Source: Caldicoprobacter oshimai DSM 21659
GTDB lineage: Bacteria > Bacillota > Clostridia > Caldicoprobacterales > Caldicoprobacteraceae
Length of the DNA stretch: 64,000 bases
Direction of reading: 5' to 3'
Assembly: GCA_000526435.1 (NCBI GenBank)
Contig: JAGB01000001.1
Span: 496,001-560,000, forward strand
The translations under genes and the position numbers were made by a program. The notes below the pieces were generated by a model that was given only the letters and a program-made list of their open reading frames with translations, did no database searches and was not told the origin of the DNA. Within the stretch, counting starts at the first letter, position 1. Each line of letters begins with the position of its first letter. Positions 1 through 8,126 of this stretch are shown in pieces.

Positions 1-659
1 ATTACCTCAACAGCCTGCAGCTGAATCTGGGTCAACCTTTCATTTATGCTCTTTTTTGTCTCCTCATCCAGCTTGTTGTATTCCTCTTCACCCAGCGGTT
101 GGCCATCTACTATAGGAGTAAAGTATATGCCGGCACTGGAGGTATTTACTTGAAAGCCTTGCTGTTTGGCATACTCGTTGAATTGATTAAACAGCTCATT
201 TCTCTTCTCCTGCATCTCTTTATATATGAGCGCCTTTTCGTTTTCATACTCATCGCCGCCAAACGCCTTGGAGATTTCAGCTTTTAAATCTTCTATGAGC
301 TCTTCCATATCATGTAAAAACTCTTTCCCCTTACCACTGGGGAGCCTGATGGCAACAGGCTGGCTGGGATTTTCGAAATTGTACACATAGCACCAATCAT
401 CGGGCACGGGCTGTTGCTTGGCGATTTGGGTTATATACTCTTTCGCATAAGTTGTCTTACCGGTGCCACTTATACCGGTTAAAAATATGTTGTACCCCGG
501 TGCCTTTGTCCGAACACCAAACTCCATAGCCCTTACAGCCCGTTCCTGTCCTATTATCCCTTGCAGCGGCTCCAGCTCTTCAGTGGTTTCAAAGGGTAAG
601 CATGAAGAAGGCCATTGCTTTTTCAGTTGTTTGGGTTCTAGCTCTTTCGGCTTACTCAT
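1..659 (-). CDS. Lon-like AAA+ ATPase/protease, N-terminal part (cut by window edge)
   Basis: The minus-strand frame is open from an ATG at 659, with an SD (AAGGAGGG) just upstream, to the left edge, so about 219 N-terminal residues are visible and the stop lies outside. A Walker A motif (GISGTGKT) follows a segment ending in QGIIGQERAVRAMEFGV, the usual opening of the AAA_32/LonB-like family: ATP-dependent proteins with a C-terminal Lon peptidase domain. After the Walker A comes a charged helical insertion typical of this family. The protease domain, Walker B and catalytic Ser-Lys would lie beyond the window and cannot be confirmed. Family membership is fairly secure; proteolytic activity is inferred. 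Confidence 0.8.
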   Translation of the reverse strand, partial: MSKPKELEPKQLKKQWPSSCLPFETTEELEPLQGIIGQERAVRAMEFGVRTKAPGYNIFLTGISGTGKTTYAKEYITQIAKQQPVPDDWCYVYNFENPSQPVAIRLPSGKGKEFLHDMEELIEDLKAEISKAFGGDEYENEKALIYKEMQEKRNELFNQFNEYAKQQGFQVNTSSAGIYFTPIVDGQPLGEEEYNKLDEETKKSINERLTQIQLQAVEV

Positions 660-904
660 AATACCCTCCTTAAATGCTACTTATATTTCTATTAAACAGT
701 ATATTCGATAATTAAACAATAGGAGATCGATAATAGTTTTAACTTCTATATACCATAATTATGTAAATATGTGAAAGAGCATTTTCCCTCACAAGAGTAG
801 GCTAATCGCCATTGAAACCCATCAAGCTGTCCGTATATGTGGAAAAACTCCCAAATAATGCATAATAATATAATATCCATTTTGCTTAAAGGAGGCAATA
901 ACAA

Positions 905-1531
905 ATGTTAGGTTATCATAGATGTCCATCTGTATACAACCGCATGCCCCACTCTTATCCAGCTGTCGATAATGACTATTTAGCCTATTATCCTTACAAT
1001 TCCGGTACCATGTATAATCAGACAGCCAACATGACAACAGCCCAAGCACCATATTTCCTTCTACAGAATCCTCCACCCGTATTGTCGGATAATAGGCCAG
1101 TTACCAGGCTTACGCTATTTAAGGAGCTAACAGGATTTCCTAACTACGGTAATCCAAGTGGCAATGCTGATATATTGTATACTGGTACTCGAGGAGTATG
1201 GACTTTCCAAATACCAGCATCTCTATTACTTTTTGGATTGAGAGGAGCACAACTAGTAATCCGGGGAGTACTGGATGATCATTATGATATTGCAGAATCC
1301 AGATATGCAGCAAGAATCACAATCAACAACATTACAGTCTTCAATGGTAGAGTCCCCTTCGTTCACGGAAGACCGGCAGGGGGTATATTTAACAACTGGA
1401 GGGAATTGGTTCTAAACATTCCCAACCTAAGGCGAAACAATCGAGTGGAAATCGTAAATACATCCGACGCCAACCCGGATGATTGGATAGCTTTCGATTG
1501 GATGGAGCTAAGGATTGCAACATTGGGTTAG
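905..1531 (+). CDS. Hypothetical protein with Tyr/Pro-rich N-terminus and jelly-roll-like C-terminus
   Basis: 208 residues, preceded by a good SD (AAAGGAGGC) 8 bases before the ATG. There is no signal peptide. Residues 1-60 are rich in Tyr, Pro, Asn and His, resembling coat-like proteins. The C-terminal ~110 residues are beta-rich and end in DWIAFDWMELRI, a pattern like the last strand of galactose-binding or polysaccharide-lyase C-terminal jelly rolls. It stands alone, convergent with the sortase gene and separated from it by a shared terminator. I do not recognise a named family. A spore- or surface-associated carbohydrate-binding role is possible but only inferred from composition. Confidence 0.7.
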   Translation: MLGYHRCPSVYNRMPHSYPAVDNDYLAYYPYNSGTMYNQTANMTTAQAPYFLLQNPPPVLSDNRPVTRLTLFKELTGFPNYGNPSGNADILYTGTRGVWTFQIPASLLLFGLRGAQLVIRGVLDDHYDIAESRYAARITINNITVFNGRVPFVHGRPAGGIFNNWRELVLNIPNLRRNNRVEIVNTSDANPDDWIAFDWMELRIATLG

Positions 1532-1604
1532 GTTCCAGCTATCATACAATGATCAACTGTATTTTCCCTACCATGCACACCGTCTAAGCAAATTCTAAAA
1601 TAAA

Positions 1605-1632
1605 AAAGAATACCCTTTAATGGGTATTCTTT
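1605..1632. terminator. Bidirectional intrinsic terminator
   Basis: A perfect 11-bp stem (AAAGAATACCC / GGGTATTCTTT) with a 6-base loop lies between two convergent genes. A-tract and T-rich flanks allow it to work on both strands. Confidence 0.8.
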
Positions 1633-1682
1633 GCTTTATTATATGTTTTACGCAGTTTAGATATTTATTATTAAGCATCTGA

Positions 1683-2345
1683 CTAGTTTTTTAATTTTCC
1701 TTTAATAATCAATCTATGAGTGGCCACCCTTATAGGTGTACATGTTACCAGAGTAATGGTGGGTTCCGGCGTTGGATCAAGCACCCATACCTCGTGTGGC
1801 TCTACCACAAAGATGTCAGTTACCTCATATACAAATTCCCCTTTTGTAGTTTTAACTCTGATTTCATCCCCTATTTCCATCTCATCCAATCTATTGAAAA
1901 ACTCATTGTAGGTGTAGCTCCTATGCCCTGCCACAGCAAAGTTGCCTGCCTCTCCCGGCATGGCAGTACCTTCAAAGTGGCCCACAGCTTTTTTGAGCGT
2001 TTGTTTATCGGTTCCCTCTGCCACAGCTACCCTAAGGTCTATTTTTGGGATTTCCATAATCCCAATCACATCTATACCTTCAATTTCCAACAAGCCATCA
2101 TCAGCATGCTGTCGCTCTATATTTGTATCGTTATTATTATTCGTATCATGCTCCACCTTTTTTAAATCATCGCCAGTCTTATTATTCGCCTCATTGTCCC
2201 CTTCATCTGTTTTCCTAATTACATCTTCAAACTGCTGTATAATTCTTTGCTGAGTATTTAGCGTATCATATCTGATATACAATCCGTATACGATGATACT
2301 CAAGCCAGCAAAAGCTAAAATGGTTCCTAAAATGCGCGCTTTCAT
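1683..2345 (-). CDS. Class D sortase
   Basis: 220 residues. Sortases are membrane transpeptidases that cut an LPxTG-like signal on secreted proteins and attach them to peptidoglycan. One N-terminal membrane anchor (about residues 5-24) is followed by an acidic Asn/Asp-rich linker (30-85) and the catalytic beta-barrel. The three catalytic residues are visible: His in AGHRSY, Cys in TLVTCTP and Arg in THRLIIKG. Size and the TLVTCTP motif fit class D of Firmicutes. SD AAAGGAGG precedes the ATG. It lies just downstream of the giant GH16 glucanase, which carries a C-terminal sorting signal, so that protein is its probable substrate. Confidence 0.9.
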   Translation of the reverse strand: MKARILGTILAFAGLSIIVYGLYIRYDTLNTQQRIIQQFEDVIRKTDEGDNEANNKTGDDLKKVEHDTNNNNDTNIERQHADDGLLEIEGIDVIGIMEIPKIDLRVAVAEGTDKQTLKKAVGHFEGTAMPGEAGNFAVAGHRSYTYNEFFNRLDEMEIGDEIRVKTTKGEFVYEVTDIFVVEPHEVWVLDPTPEPTITLVTCTPIRVATHRLIIKGKLKN

Positions 2346-2392
2346 TTGGTTCCTCCTTTAGATAGAAATGCTATTTAACTGAAACAATAAAA

Positions 2393-2449
2393 CTAGATGG
2401 CGGCATAACATTTAACCAATACTGCGCCGCCATCTAGACTCATTGGTTA
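2393..2449 (-). terminator. Terminator with pseudoknot-capable interlocking stems, glucanase-sortase spacer
   Basis: A 12-bp perfect stem (CTAGATGGCGGC at 2393-2404 with GCCGCCATCTAG at 2426-2437) is followed on the minus strand by TTTTATTG, so it works as an intrinsic terminator after the glucanase. A second perfect 8-bp pairing (TAACCAAT 2413-2420 with ATTGGTTA 2442-2449) has one arm in the loop of the first stem and the other outside it, immediately after the glucanase stop codon. The two are topologically an H-type pseudoknot or alternative folds. Read-through into the sortase gene may be controlled here. Confidence 0.65.
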
Positions 2450-5400
2450 TTATATCATATTTTTAAGCTTTTGGATGATTATTCTTTTTATTATTCCTTT
2501 GTTTTTAACATCTCTTTTTAACGTCAAAGCTCCGCCCATCAAGAAAAGCAAGATACCCACTAACACTAATGTCCTAAAGTCTAACCAAGAGCCCGTTTTT
2601 ACAATTCCCTCATTTTTGTCCTCTGACACATCATTCTCTCCATCTCCAAGTTCTTCAGGCTCATCAGGTTCTTCAGGTTTCTCAGATCCTCCAGGCTCTC
2701 CAGGGCCTTCAGGTTCTTCAGGTTCTTCAGGTTCCTCAGATTCTCCAGGTTCACCAGGTTCCTTAGGCTCTCCAGGTTCTTCAGGCTCTTCTACTTCTTC
2801 TACCATTATTAGTTTTACATTGTCGATAAATATGTTGTATGGCGTATTAAGTATTTCTTCGTTAGGCTCTCTTCCCAATCCAAACATAAACTTATAGCTA
2901 CCGTCCGAAGGCACTTCTATTATTGCTTCATAAGTCTTCATTGTGTTATCCACAACAAAGTCTTGTCTGGCTACACCTGAGCCCGTAAGCTCCACGTACA
3001 CAGTCCTTTCCACATCCGAACGCATATCAAAGGATATCTTATAAGTGCCTGCAGCGACATTGACCGGCTCTTGATACAGCTGTATGTGCCACCAGGCCCA
3101 GCCTACCTGCTTGATCTCTACCTTCAATTCTCCATTCTCAACCGAAAATTCGGCCAATCCCGCCCACTGCTCATAATCGCCCTGATTATGGGTTTTCCAT
3201 CCTTCAAGACCTTCTTCAAAACCGCCGTTTGCTAAAAGGTTTTCACCAACTTCTCTCCATTCCTTATCAGGTTCTATGATATTCTGAACCACTTCAGCGT
3301 CAGCATAACCATCAGCTTTTACAGTGATAATATAGGTACCCGCTTCTGGGAAATTATCACCCGCTATTATTATTTTCCCATTTTCTACAATATAGAGTTC
3401 TGGGCTCAATTCCTTTCCATTGATTTCAACAGAAGTTATAGCGCTGCGCCATGATGCATCGTCGACAAAGGTTATCGTTATTTCCTGATGAACATTATTG
3501 TTTTCAGTATCAGCAATTAACTGAGGTGGTCTTAAAACTGGAGGATTGTTAACTTGAAGAACAACATTATCAATATAAATATCATGCGTTCCCACCGTGC
3601 CAATTCCTGCAACTTTGCCCATTAAAAACTTTAGAGAAACTATATCATCATCAGTCATTGTAAACACAAATTCGTAAGTCTGCATTTGGTCCGTAAGATT
3701 AACTATTTCATTGAAATACCTGTGGTAAACTGCATTTTCAATTACAATCTCCAAAGGCCTATTAACGGTTGCCTTTGCATCAAAGGAGAGTACATATTCT
3801 ACACCTTTGGTAAATGCCATGCTCCCTTGCTCCAAACCGATGCTCCATGGGTTATTGCCAATAGCCGTTACAGCAATTTTTGCCTGTTCATCTTCTATAG
3901 AGAATGTAGAAATGCCCCCGCTGTCATTCCAGTGGTTCCAATAATTTTTCCCCTGTGAAAAATCACCATTGTTCAATGGATATATGTCAACATCGGAATA
4001 GTCTATAGAGGTCCTAAACATCTTAACATTATCGATATATACGTCTCCCTCATCACCGCCAAGAAGGAACATGAAAAGCCCTTCATTATCGCTTTCATGG
4101 TTCATTGTAAAATAAAACTCATATTCTCGCATTGACGTGTTTAAGCTTACAGACCGTTGAGCATAGATGACATTGCCATCCTTGCTAGTCAGCTGGACAA
4201 TAATATCCCTATTCTGTGATGCTCTTGCATGAAATGTAACTTTATAATCGCTGCCTTTCCTTAAATCCATACCTTTCTGGATCACTTTAATACTGTCCGG
4301 TCCATTTCCTCCATCAGCTATCGATACTTTCAGTTCTCGGTCATCCTCATCAACACTGGCCTCAGCTTGAGCACCATCTAACATAAGACTCCAGAAGGTC
4401 ATTCTATGAATATATCCTTGATCAAAAGTACCGTTGTAGATATGGTTGCCATCACCCAAAGGTACTTTGGGCCCATCTTCATCAAACAAAGAATCCACTT
4501 CTTCCAAGCGAACATTTCCAATCCACACAGAATTTGTATTCAAGCCCATGTTAAATTCAAGCCTAGCTCTTGTATCGGTCTCTCTATCCATCTGGAAAAT
4601 AAACTCATAAGTTTTTATTTGATCAGTTAGAGATACCTTTTCATCTTTAGAATACAATACCCATCCTCTCTCTGCACCAGCGCCCAATTTTACATTCATA
4701 GTCCTAGGAGCCGATGCTTTTGCATCAAAACTTAATTTGTATATCCTTCCTTTGCCCAATGTTACGTTTTGTATCAACTGTACAGAATAAGTTTGATTAC
4801 CGCCATTTGATATATCAATTTTGGCAAAATTCCTGCCATTTATTTCTTCAACTGTAACAGAAGCATTCCCACCAAACTCTGGCAGGTATACGAGGTTCCA
4901 GTACTGAGGATCAAGTTGCTTGTCCTGATTATCAACGATTGTAAATGGATTCTGATAATTAGCATCATATACCCAGTTACCATCTTCTAGAGGCAATTTG
5001 CTGTCTGCTGGTAGTGGTTCTTTTTCAATTGTTGGTTCCGTTACTTCTTTATACGGCCTGCCCGTTAGCTCATAAACACGAACATAGTCTACTTCCATCC
5101 TTGCCGGGAATAAGTCATCAGGCGGTACACGCCCTCCATCAAAATTTCCACCGATTGCAAGGTTGAGAATTATATAAAACTCCTGGTCAAAAGGTGCTGG
5201 AAACGAATACTTGGCAGCTTGATTTTCTCCTTGGCTATACCAATTATTTAATGTGAGATAAAGTTCTCCATCTACATACCAGCGAATTTCCCCCGGCTCC
5301 CATTCTATCGCATATTCATGAAAATCAGTTATATCCTGGCCTTCGGGAAAAACATATTTTCCTCCATTATTAGTATTATTGGGCCAGCTTCCGCCATAAT

Positions 5401-6448
5401 GAATGGTCCCCCACACTTCATTGGGGATTCTTCCTCGTGCTTCCATAATATCTATCTCGCCTGAAGCTGCCCAGCCACCGTAGACACTCTCTGCTGGCAT
5501 CAGCCAGAAAGCCGGCCAAAATCCCTGACCCGCCGGAAGTTTTATTCTTGCTTCAAACCTGCCGTATTTTTTTGTAAATGTTTTAGCAGTATATAATCTG
5601 CCTGATGTATAATTCATACCGCCAAAGTTTTCCTTTCTAGCTTCTATAACTAGCTTACCATCTTCCACAAAGACATTTTCTTTACGGTAATACTGTTGTT
5701 CATTATTTCCCCATCCAATAAGGCCGTATTGTTCACCTGTGCCTTCCTGGAAACCCCATTTACTCAAATCAACGCCATTTTCATTTAAGTTTTCGCCTGT
5801 ACCGTCAAATTCATCCGACCATACAAGTGTCCAGTCACCTTTCTGAATTGGCTGTTCTGGATTCCCTGGTTCCATAGGATCATCTCCCGTTTCATCATAA
5901 ATTTCAAATCTCACGTTGTCGATAAATATGTTATAAGGCGTATTAAATATTTCTTCATCAGGCTCTCTTCCCAATCCAAACATAAACTTGTAACTACCAT
6001 CTGAAGGCACTTCTATAATCGCTTCATAGGTTTTCATTGCATTGTCCACAACAAACTCCAGTATTTCCGTACCCGAATTTACAAGCTCCACATACACTGT
6101 TCTTTTTATATCAGATCGCATATCAAAGGATATCTTATAAGTACCCGCAGCAACTTCAATCGGCTCTTGATACAGCTGTATGTGCCACCATGCCCAGCCC
6201 ACCTGTTTAATCTCTACCTTTAATTCACCGTTCTCAACTGAAAAATCGGCCAATCCCGCCCAAGATTCATAAACTCCCTGGTTATGGATTTTCCATCCTT
6301 CAAGCCCTTCTTCAAAACCGCCGTTTAAGATTAAATTTTGTTGTGTGTCCAAATTTAATTGATCTGCATAAGTATTTCCCTTTAAAAAGAGAGATGCTAT
6401 TAAAAATGCAAAAGTCAAAAGTAGCGAGACGCAAGCCTTATTCTTCAT
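2450..6448 (-). CDS. Secreted multi-modular GH16 endo-beta-glucanase (laminarinase/lichenase type) with CBM4_9 modules and sorting tail
   Basis: 1332 residues. Order: signal peptide (1-29); CBM4_9-like module (about 37-183); GH16 catalytic domain (about 205-460) with the motif GEIDIMEARG, catalytic Glu331 and Glu336; three more CBM4_9-like modules (about 490-665, 675-815, 830-975); a short beta domain like the DUF1533/hemoglobin-interacting fold (about 985-1080); a fifth CBM (about 1090-1235) almost identical to the first; a Glu/Pro/Gly linker; then VKTGS, a hydrophobic stretch and a basic tail, a cell-wall sorting signal. GH16 enzymes of this type cut beta-1,3 or mixed beta-1,3/1,4 glucans. 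Upstream regulators and transporter probably import the products. SD GGGGGGAG precedes the ATG. Confidence 0.93.
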   Translation of the reverse strand: MKNKACVSLLLTFAFLIASLFLKGNTYADQLNLDTQQNLILNGGFEEGLEGWKIHNQGVYESWAGLADFSVENGELKVEIKQVGWAWWHIQLYQEPIEVAAGTYKISFDMRSDIKRTVYVELVNSGTEILEFVVDNAMKTYEAIIEVPSDGSYKFMFGLGREPDEEIFNTPYNIFIDNVRFEIYDETGDDPMEPGNPEQPIQKGDWTLVWSDEFDGTGENLNENGVDLSKWGFQEGTGEQYGLIGWGNNEQQYYRKENVFVEDGKLVIEARKENFGGMNYTSGRLYTAKTFTKKYGRFEARIKLPAGQGFWPAFWLMPAESVYGGWAASGEIDIMEARGRIPNEVWGTIHYGGSWPNNTNNGGKYVFPEGQDITDFHEYAIEWEPGEIRWYVDGELYLTLNNWYSQGENQAAKYSFPAPFDQEFYIILNLAIGGNFDGGRVPPDDLFPARMEVDYVRVYELTGRPYKEVTEPTIEKEPLPADSKLPLEDGNWVYDANYQNPFTIVDNQDKQLDPQYWNLVYLPEFGGNASVTVEEINGRNFAKIDISNGGNQTYSVQLIQNVTLGKGRIYKLSFDAKASAPRTMNVKLGAGAERGWVLYSKDEKVSLTDQIKTYEFIFQMDRETDTRARLEFNMGLNTNSVWIGNVRLEEVDSLFDEDGPKVPLGDGNHIYNGTFDQGYIHRMTFWSLMLDGAQAEASVDEDDRELKVSIADGGNGPDSIKVIQKGMDLRKGSDYKVTFHARASQNRDIIVQLTSKDGNVIYAQRSVSLNTSMREYEFYFTMNHESDNEGLFMFLLGGDEGDVYIDNVKMFRTSIDYSDVDIYPLNNGDFSQGKNYWNHWNDSGGISTFSIEDEQAKIAVTAIGNNPWSIGLEQGSMAFTKGVEYVLSFDAKATVNRPLEIVIENAVYHRYFNEIVNLTDQMQTYEFVFTMTDDDIVSLKFLMGKVAGIGTVGTHDIYIDNVVLQVNNPPVLRPPQLIADTENNNVHQEITITFVDDASWRSAITSVEINGKELSPELYIVENGKIIIAGDNFPEAGTYIITVKADGYADAEVVQNIIEPDKEWREVGENLLANGGFEEGLEGWKTHNQGDYEQWAGLAEFSVENGELKVEIKQVGWAWWHIQLYQEPVNVAAGTYKISFDMRSDVERTVYVELTGSGVARQDFVVDNTMKTYEAIIEVPSDGSYKFMFGLGREPNEEILNTPYNIFIDNVKLIMVEEVEEPEEPGEPKEPGEPGESEEPEEPEEPEGPGEPGGSEKPEEPDEPEELGDGENDVSEDKNEGIVKTGSWLDFRTLVLVGILLFLMGGALTLKRDVKNKGIIKRIIIQKLKNMI

Positions 6449-6484
6449 ACAGCTCCCCCCATTTTATTCTCTTGTGTTGCGAAA

Positions 6485-6514
6485 ATTATACATTAACCCA
6501 CAAATAAAAGAAAA
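6485..6514 (-). promoter_or_regulatory. Candidate promoter of the GH16 gene
   Basis: An exact -10 (TATAAT with upstream TG) has only a poor -35 (TTTTCT) 18 bases upstream. This architecture suits a gene needing an activator, plausibly the adjacent AraC-type response regulator. Confidence 0.45.
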
Positions 6515-6565
6515 GGCATGAAATTTTAGATTGGGGTATATTTTTTTGCGATTTCTTTGAGATAA

Positions 6566-8101
6566 TTATTCTTCCCAGAAACATCTTCTATACTGGGATG
6601 GAGTGATTCCCGTAATCTTTTTAAAACTTTTAGCAAATCGTTTGGGATCTTGGAATCCTACTTTAAAAGCAATATCTGTAACCTTATCTTCAGTATTTTT
6701 TAACAATTCTTTTGCTTTATCTATACGTGTCTTTAATAAAAAGTCCATAAAACTCATTCCAGTTGTCTTTTTGAAAATATGGGAAAAATAGTAATAATTA
6801 AGCGAAACGTAATTAGCAACAACAGCCAAATTTAAATCCTCATTATAATGTTTTTTAATATATCGTATAGCCATATCTACCTTATATTCTATATTTTCAT
6901 ATAAAGATTTTACATTACGAATGTACTCGTTAAGTTCTAATATATAGGATTTAACGAAATTAAAATACTCCTCTATGGATTCAAAACAATACGGATTCCA
7001 TACATTTGAATATTTACTCTCAAACTCTTTTCGTTTTTCTAGATTCAAAACCATAAGGCTGCTGTTAATTTTATGTTTAAACATATCAATGAAATTATTA
7101 AAATAATCAATACATGCCTTATAAAAAATCGATATATCAAATACTTCATCTAATTGCTTTTCTATTTCTTTATTACTCTCAATACCTAGCATATTACAAA
7201 TCTTTTCAATTTTATCTACAGGAATAATATAATTATCAGTGCGTTTGAGTATATCCTCATAATAGATTACTCTACTTCCCTTTATAAATATTCTATACTT
7301 TAGCGCCTCTTTAGCTTGTATATAGGCTTTTCTTATATCGGTTAAGCTATTCCCTAGAGCACTAACCGCCACAATATAATTTTGATTACTAGAGTTCATT
7401 ATACAATCTTTCAAAAGACCTTCCCAATTAATCCTGTCATTAGTAACTAATATAAGTTCATCATCTGCACCACGCAAACATAAAGCTTTTATATGCTTTT
7501 CCCTTAAAAATTTTTCAAGTGTATTTATATCTATACTGTTCACGATACTATTATTTCTAGAAGTAATAATACTTATATAAAATGGGTCATAAAACAAATC
7601 GATTTCCAAATCTTCCAGAATTTCACGAATCTCTTGTTCTCCCAGATTATCACTTAAAAATATGTAATGTAACTGATTCAGGCATAGTTTCTTAATACGC
7701 TGGCTCTTCTTTTCTATATTTTCGCGCTGTATTATTTCATTTTTTACCTTATTTAGTACATTAAATAATTCATATCGATCAACCGGCTTCAAAAGATAAG
7801 CTTTAGCTCCGTATTTGATGGCTTCTACAGCATAATTAAAATCATCGTATCCGCTTAATATTATTATCGCTGGCGAATACGGTAACATTTGCATTTCTTT
7901 CATGAGCTCAATACCGTCCATTTTAGGCATGCGTATATCCAAAATAACCAAATCATACTTCTCCTGGCTAAGGCGCTCTAGAGCCTCACGACCATTTGCA
8001 CATTCGGAGATTTGATTTATGCCAATACCAGATTTTTGAATCATAGCCTTAAGTCCAGACCTTATATATTTTTCATCATCGACAATCAGTACTTTTTTCA
8101 T
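6566..8101 (-). CDS. YesN-type response regulator, receiver plus AraC DNA-binding domain
   Basis: 511 residues. The N-terminal receiver has the acidic pair in VDDEKY, the phospho-acceptor Asp55 in LDIRMP and the conserved Lys in LLKPVD. A long central region of unknown fold (about 140-400) is followed by a C-terminal AraC/XylS double helix-turn-helix ending TPSQYRR. This is the usual partner of a YesM-type histidine kinase, whose gene lies 25 bases upstream in the same direction. Such pairs activate neighbouring LplABC-type transporter and glycosidase genes, so the GH16 gene and the ABC operon are the likely targets. Codon use is AT-richer than in the housekeeping genes to the right. Confidence 0.92.
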   Translation of the reverse strand: MKKVLIVDDEKYIRSGLKAMIQKSGIGINQISECANGREALERLSQEKYDLVILDIRMPKMDGIELMKEMQMLPYSPAIIILSGYDDFNYAVEAIKYGAKAYLLKPVDRYELFNVLNKVKNEIIQRENIEKKSQRIKKLCLNQLHYIFLSDNLGEQEIREILEDLEIDLFYDPFYISIITSRNNSIVNSIDINTLEKFLREKHIKALCLRGADDELILVTNDRINWEGLLKDCIMNSSNQNYIVAVSALGNSLTDIRKAYIQAKEALKYRIFIKGSRVIYYEDILKRTDNYIIPVDKIEKICNMLGIESNKEIEKQLDEVFDISIFYKACIDYFNNFIDMFKHKINSSLMVLNLEKRKEFESKYSNVWNPYCFESIEEYFNFVKSYILELNEYIRNVKSLYENIEYKVDMAIRYIKKHYNEDLNLAVVANYVSLNYYYFSHIFKKTTGMSFMDFLLKTRIDKAKELLKNTEDKVTDIAFKVGFQDPKRFAKSFKKITGITPSQYRRCFWEE

Positions 8102-8126
8102 GGCAAATGGCTTAACCTCCCAAAAA

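Noticed and set aside
2475-2897. Plus-strand Ser/Pro/Gly-rich frame of 140 codons
   Set aside because: Antisense shadow of the Glu-Pro-Gly linker of the GH16 protein; no SD.
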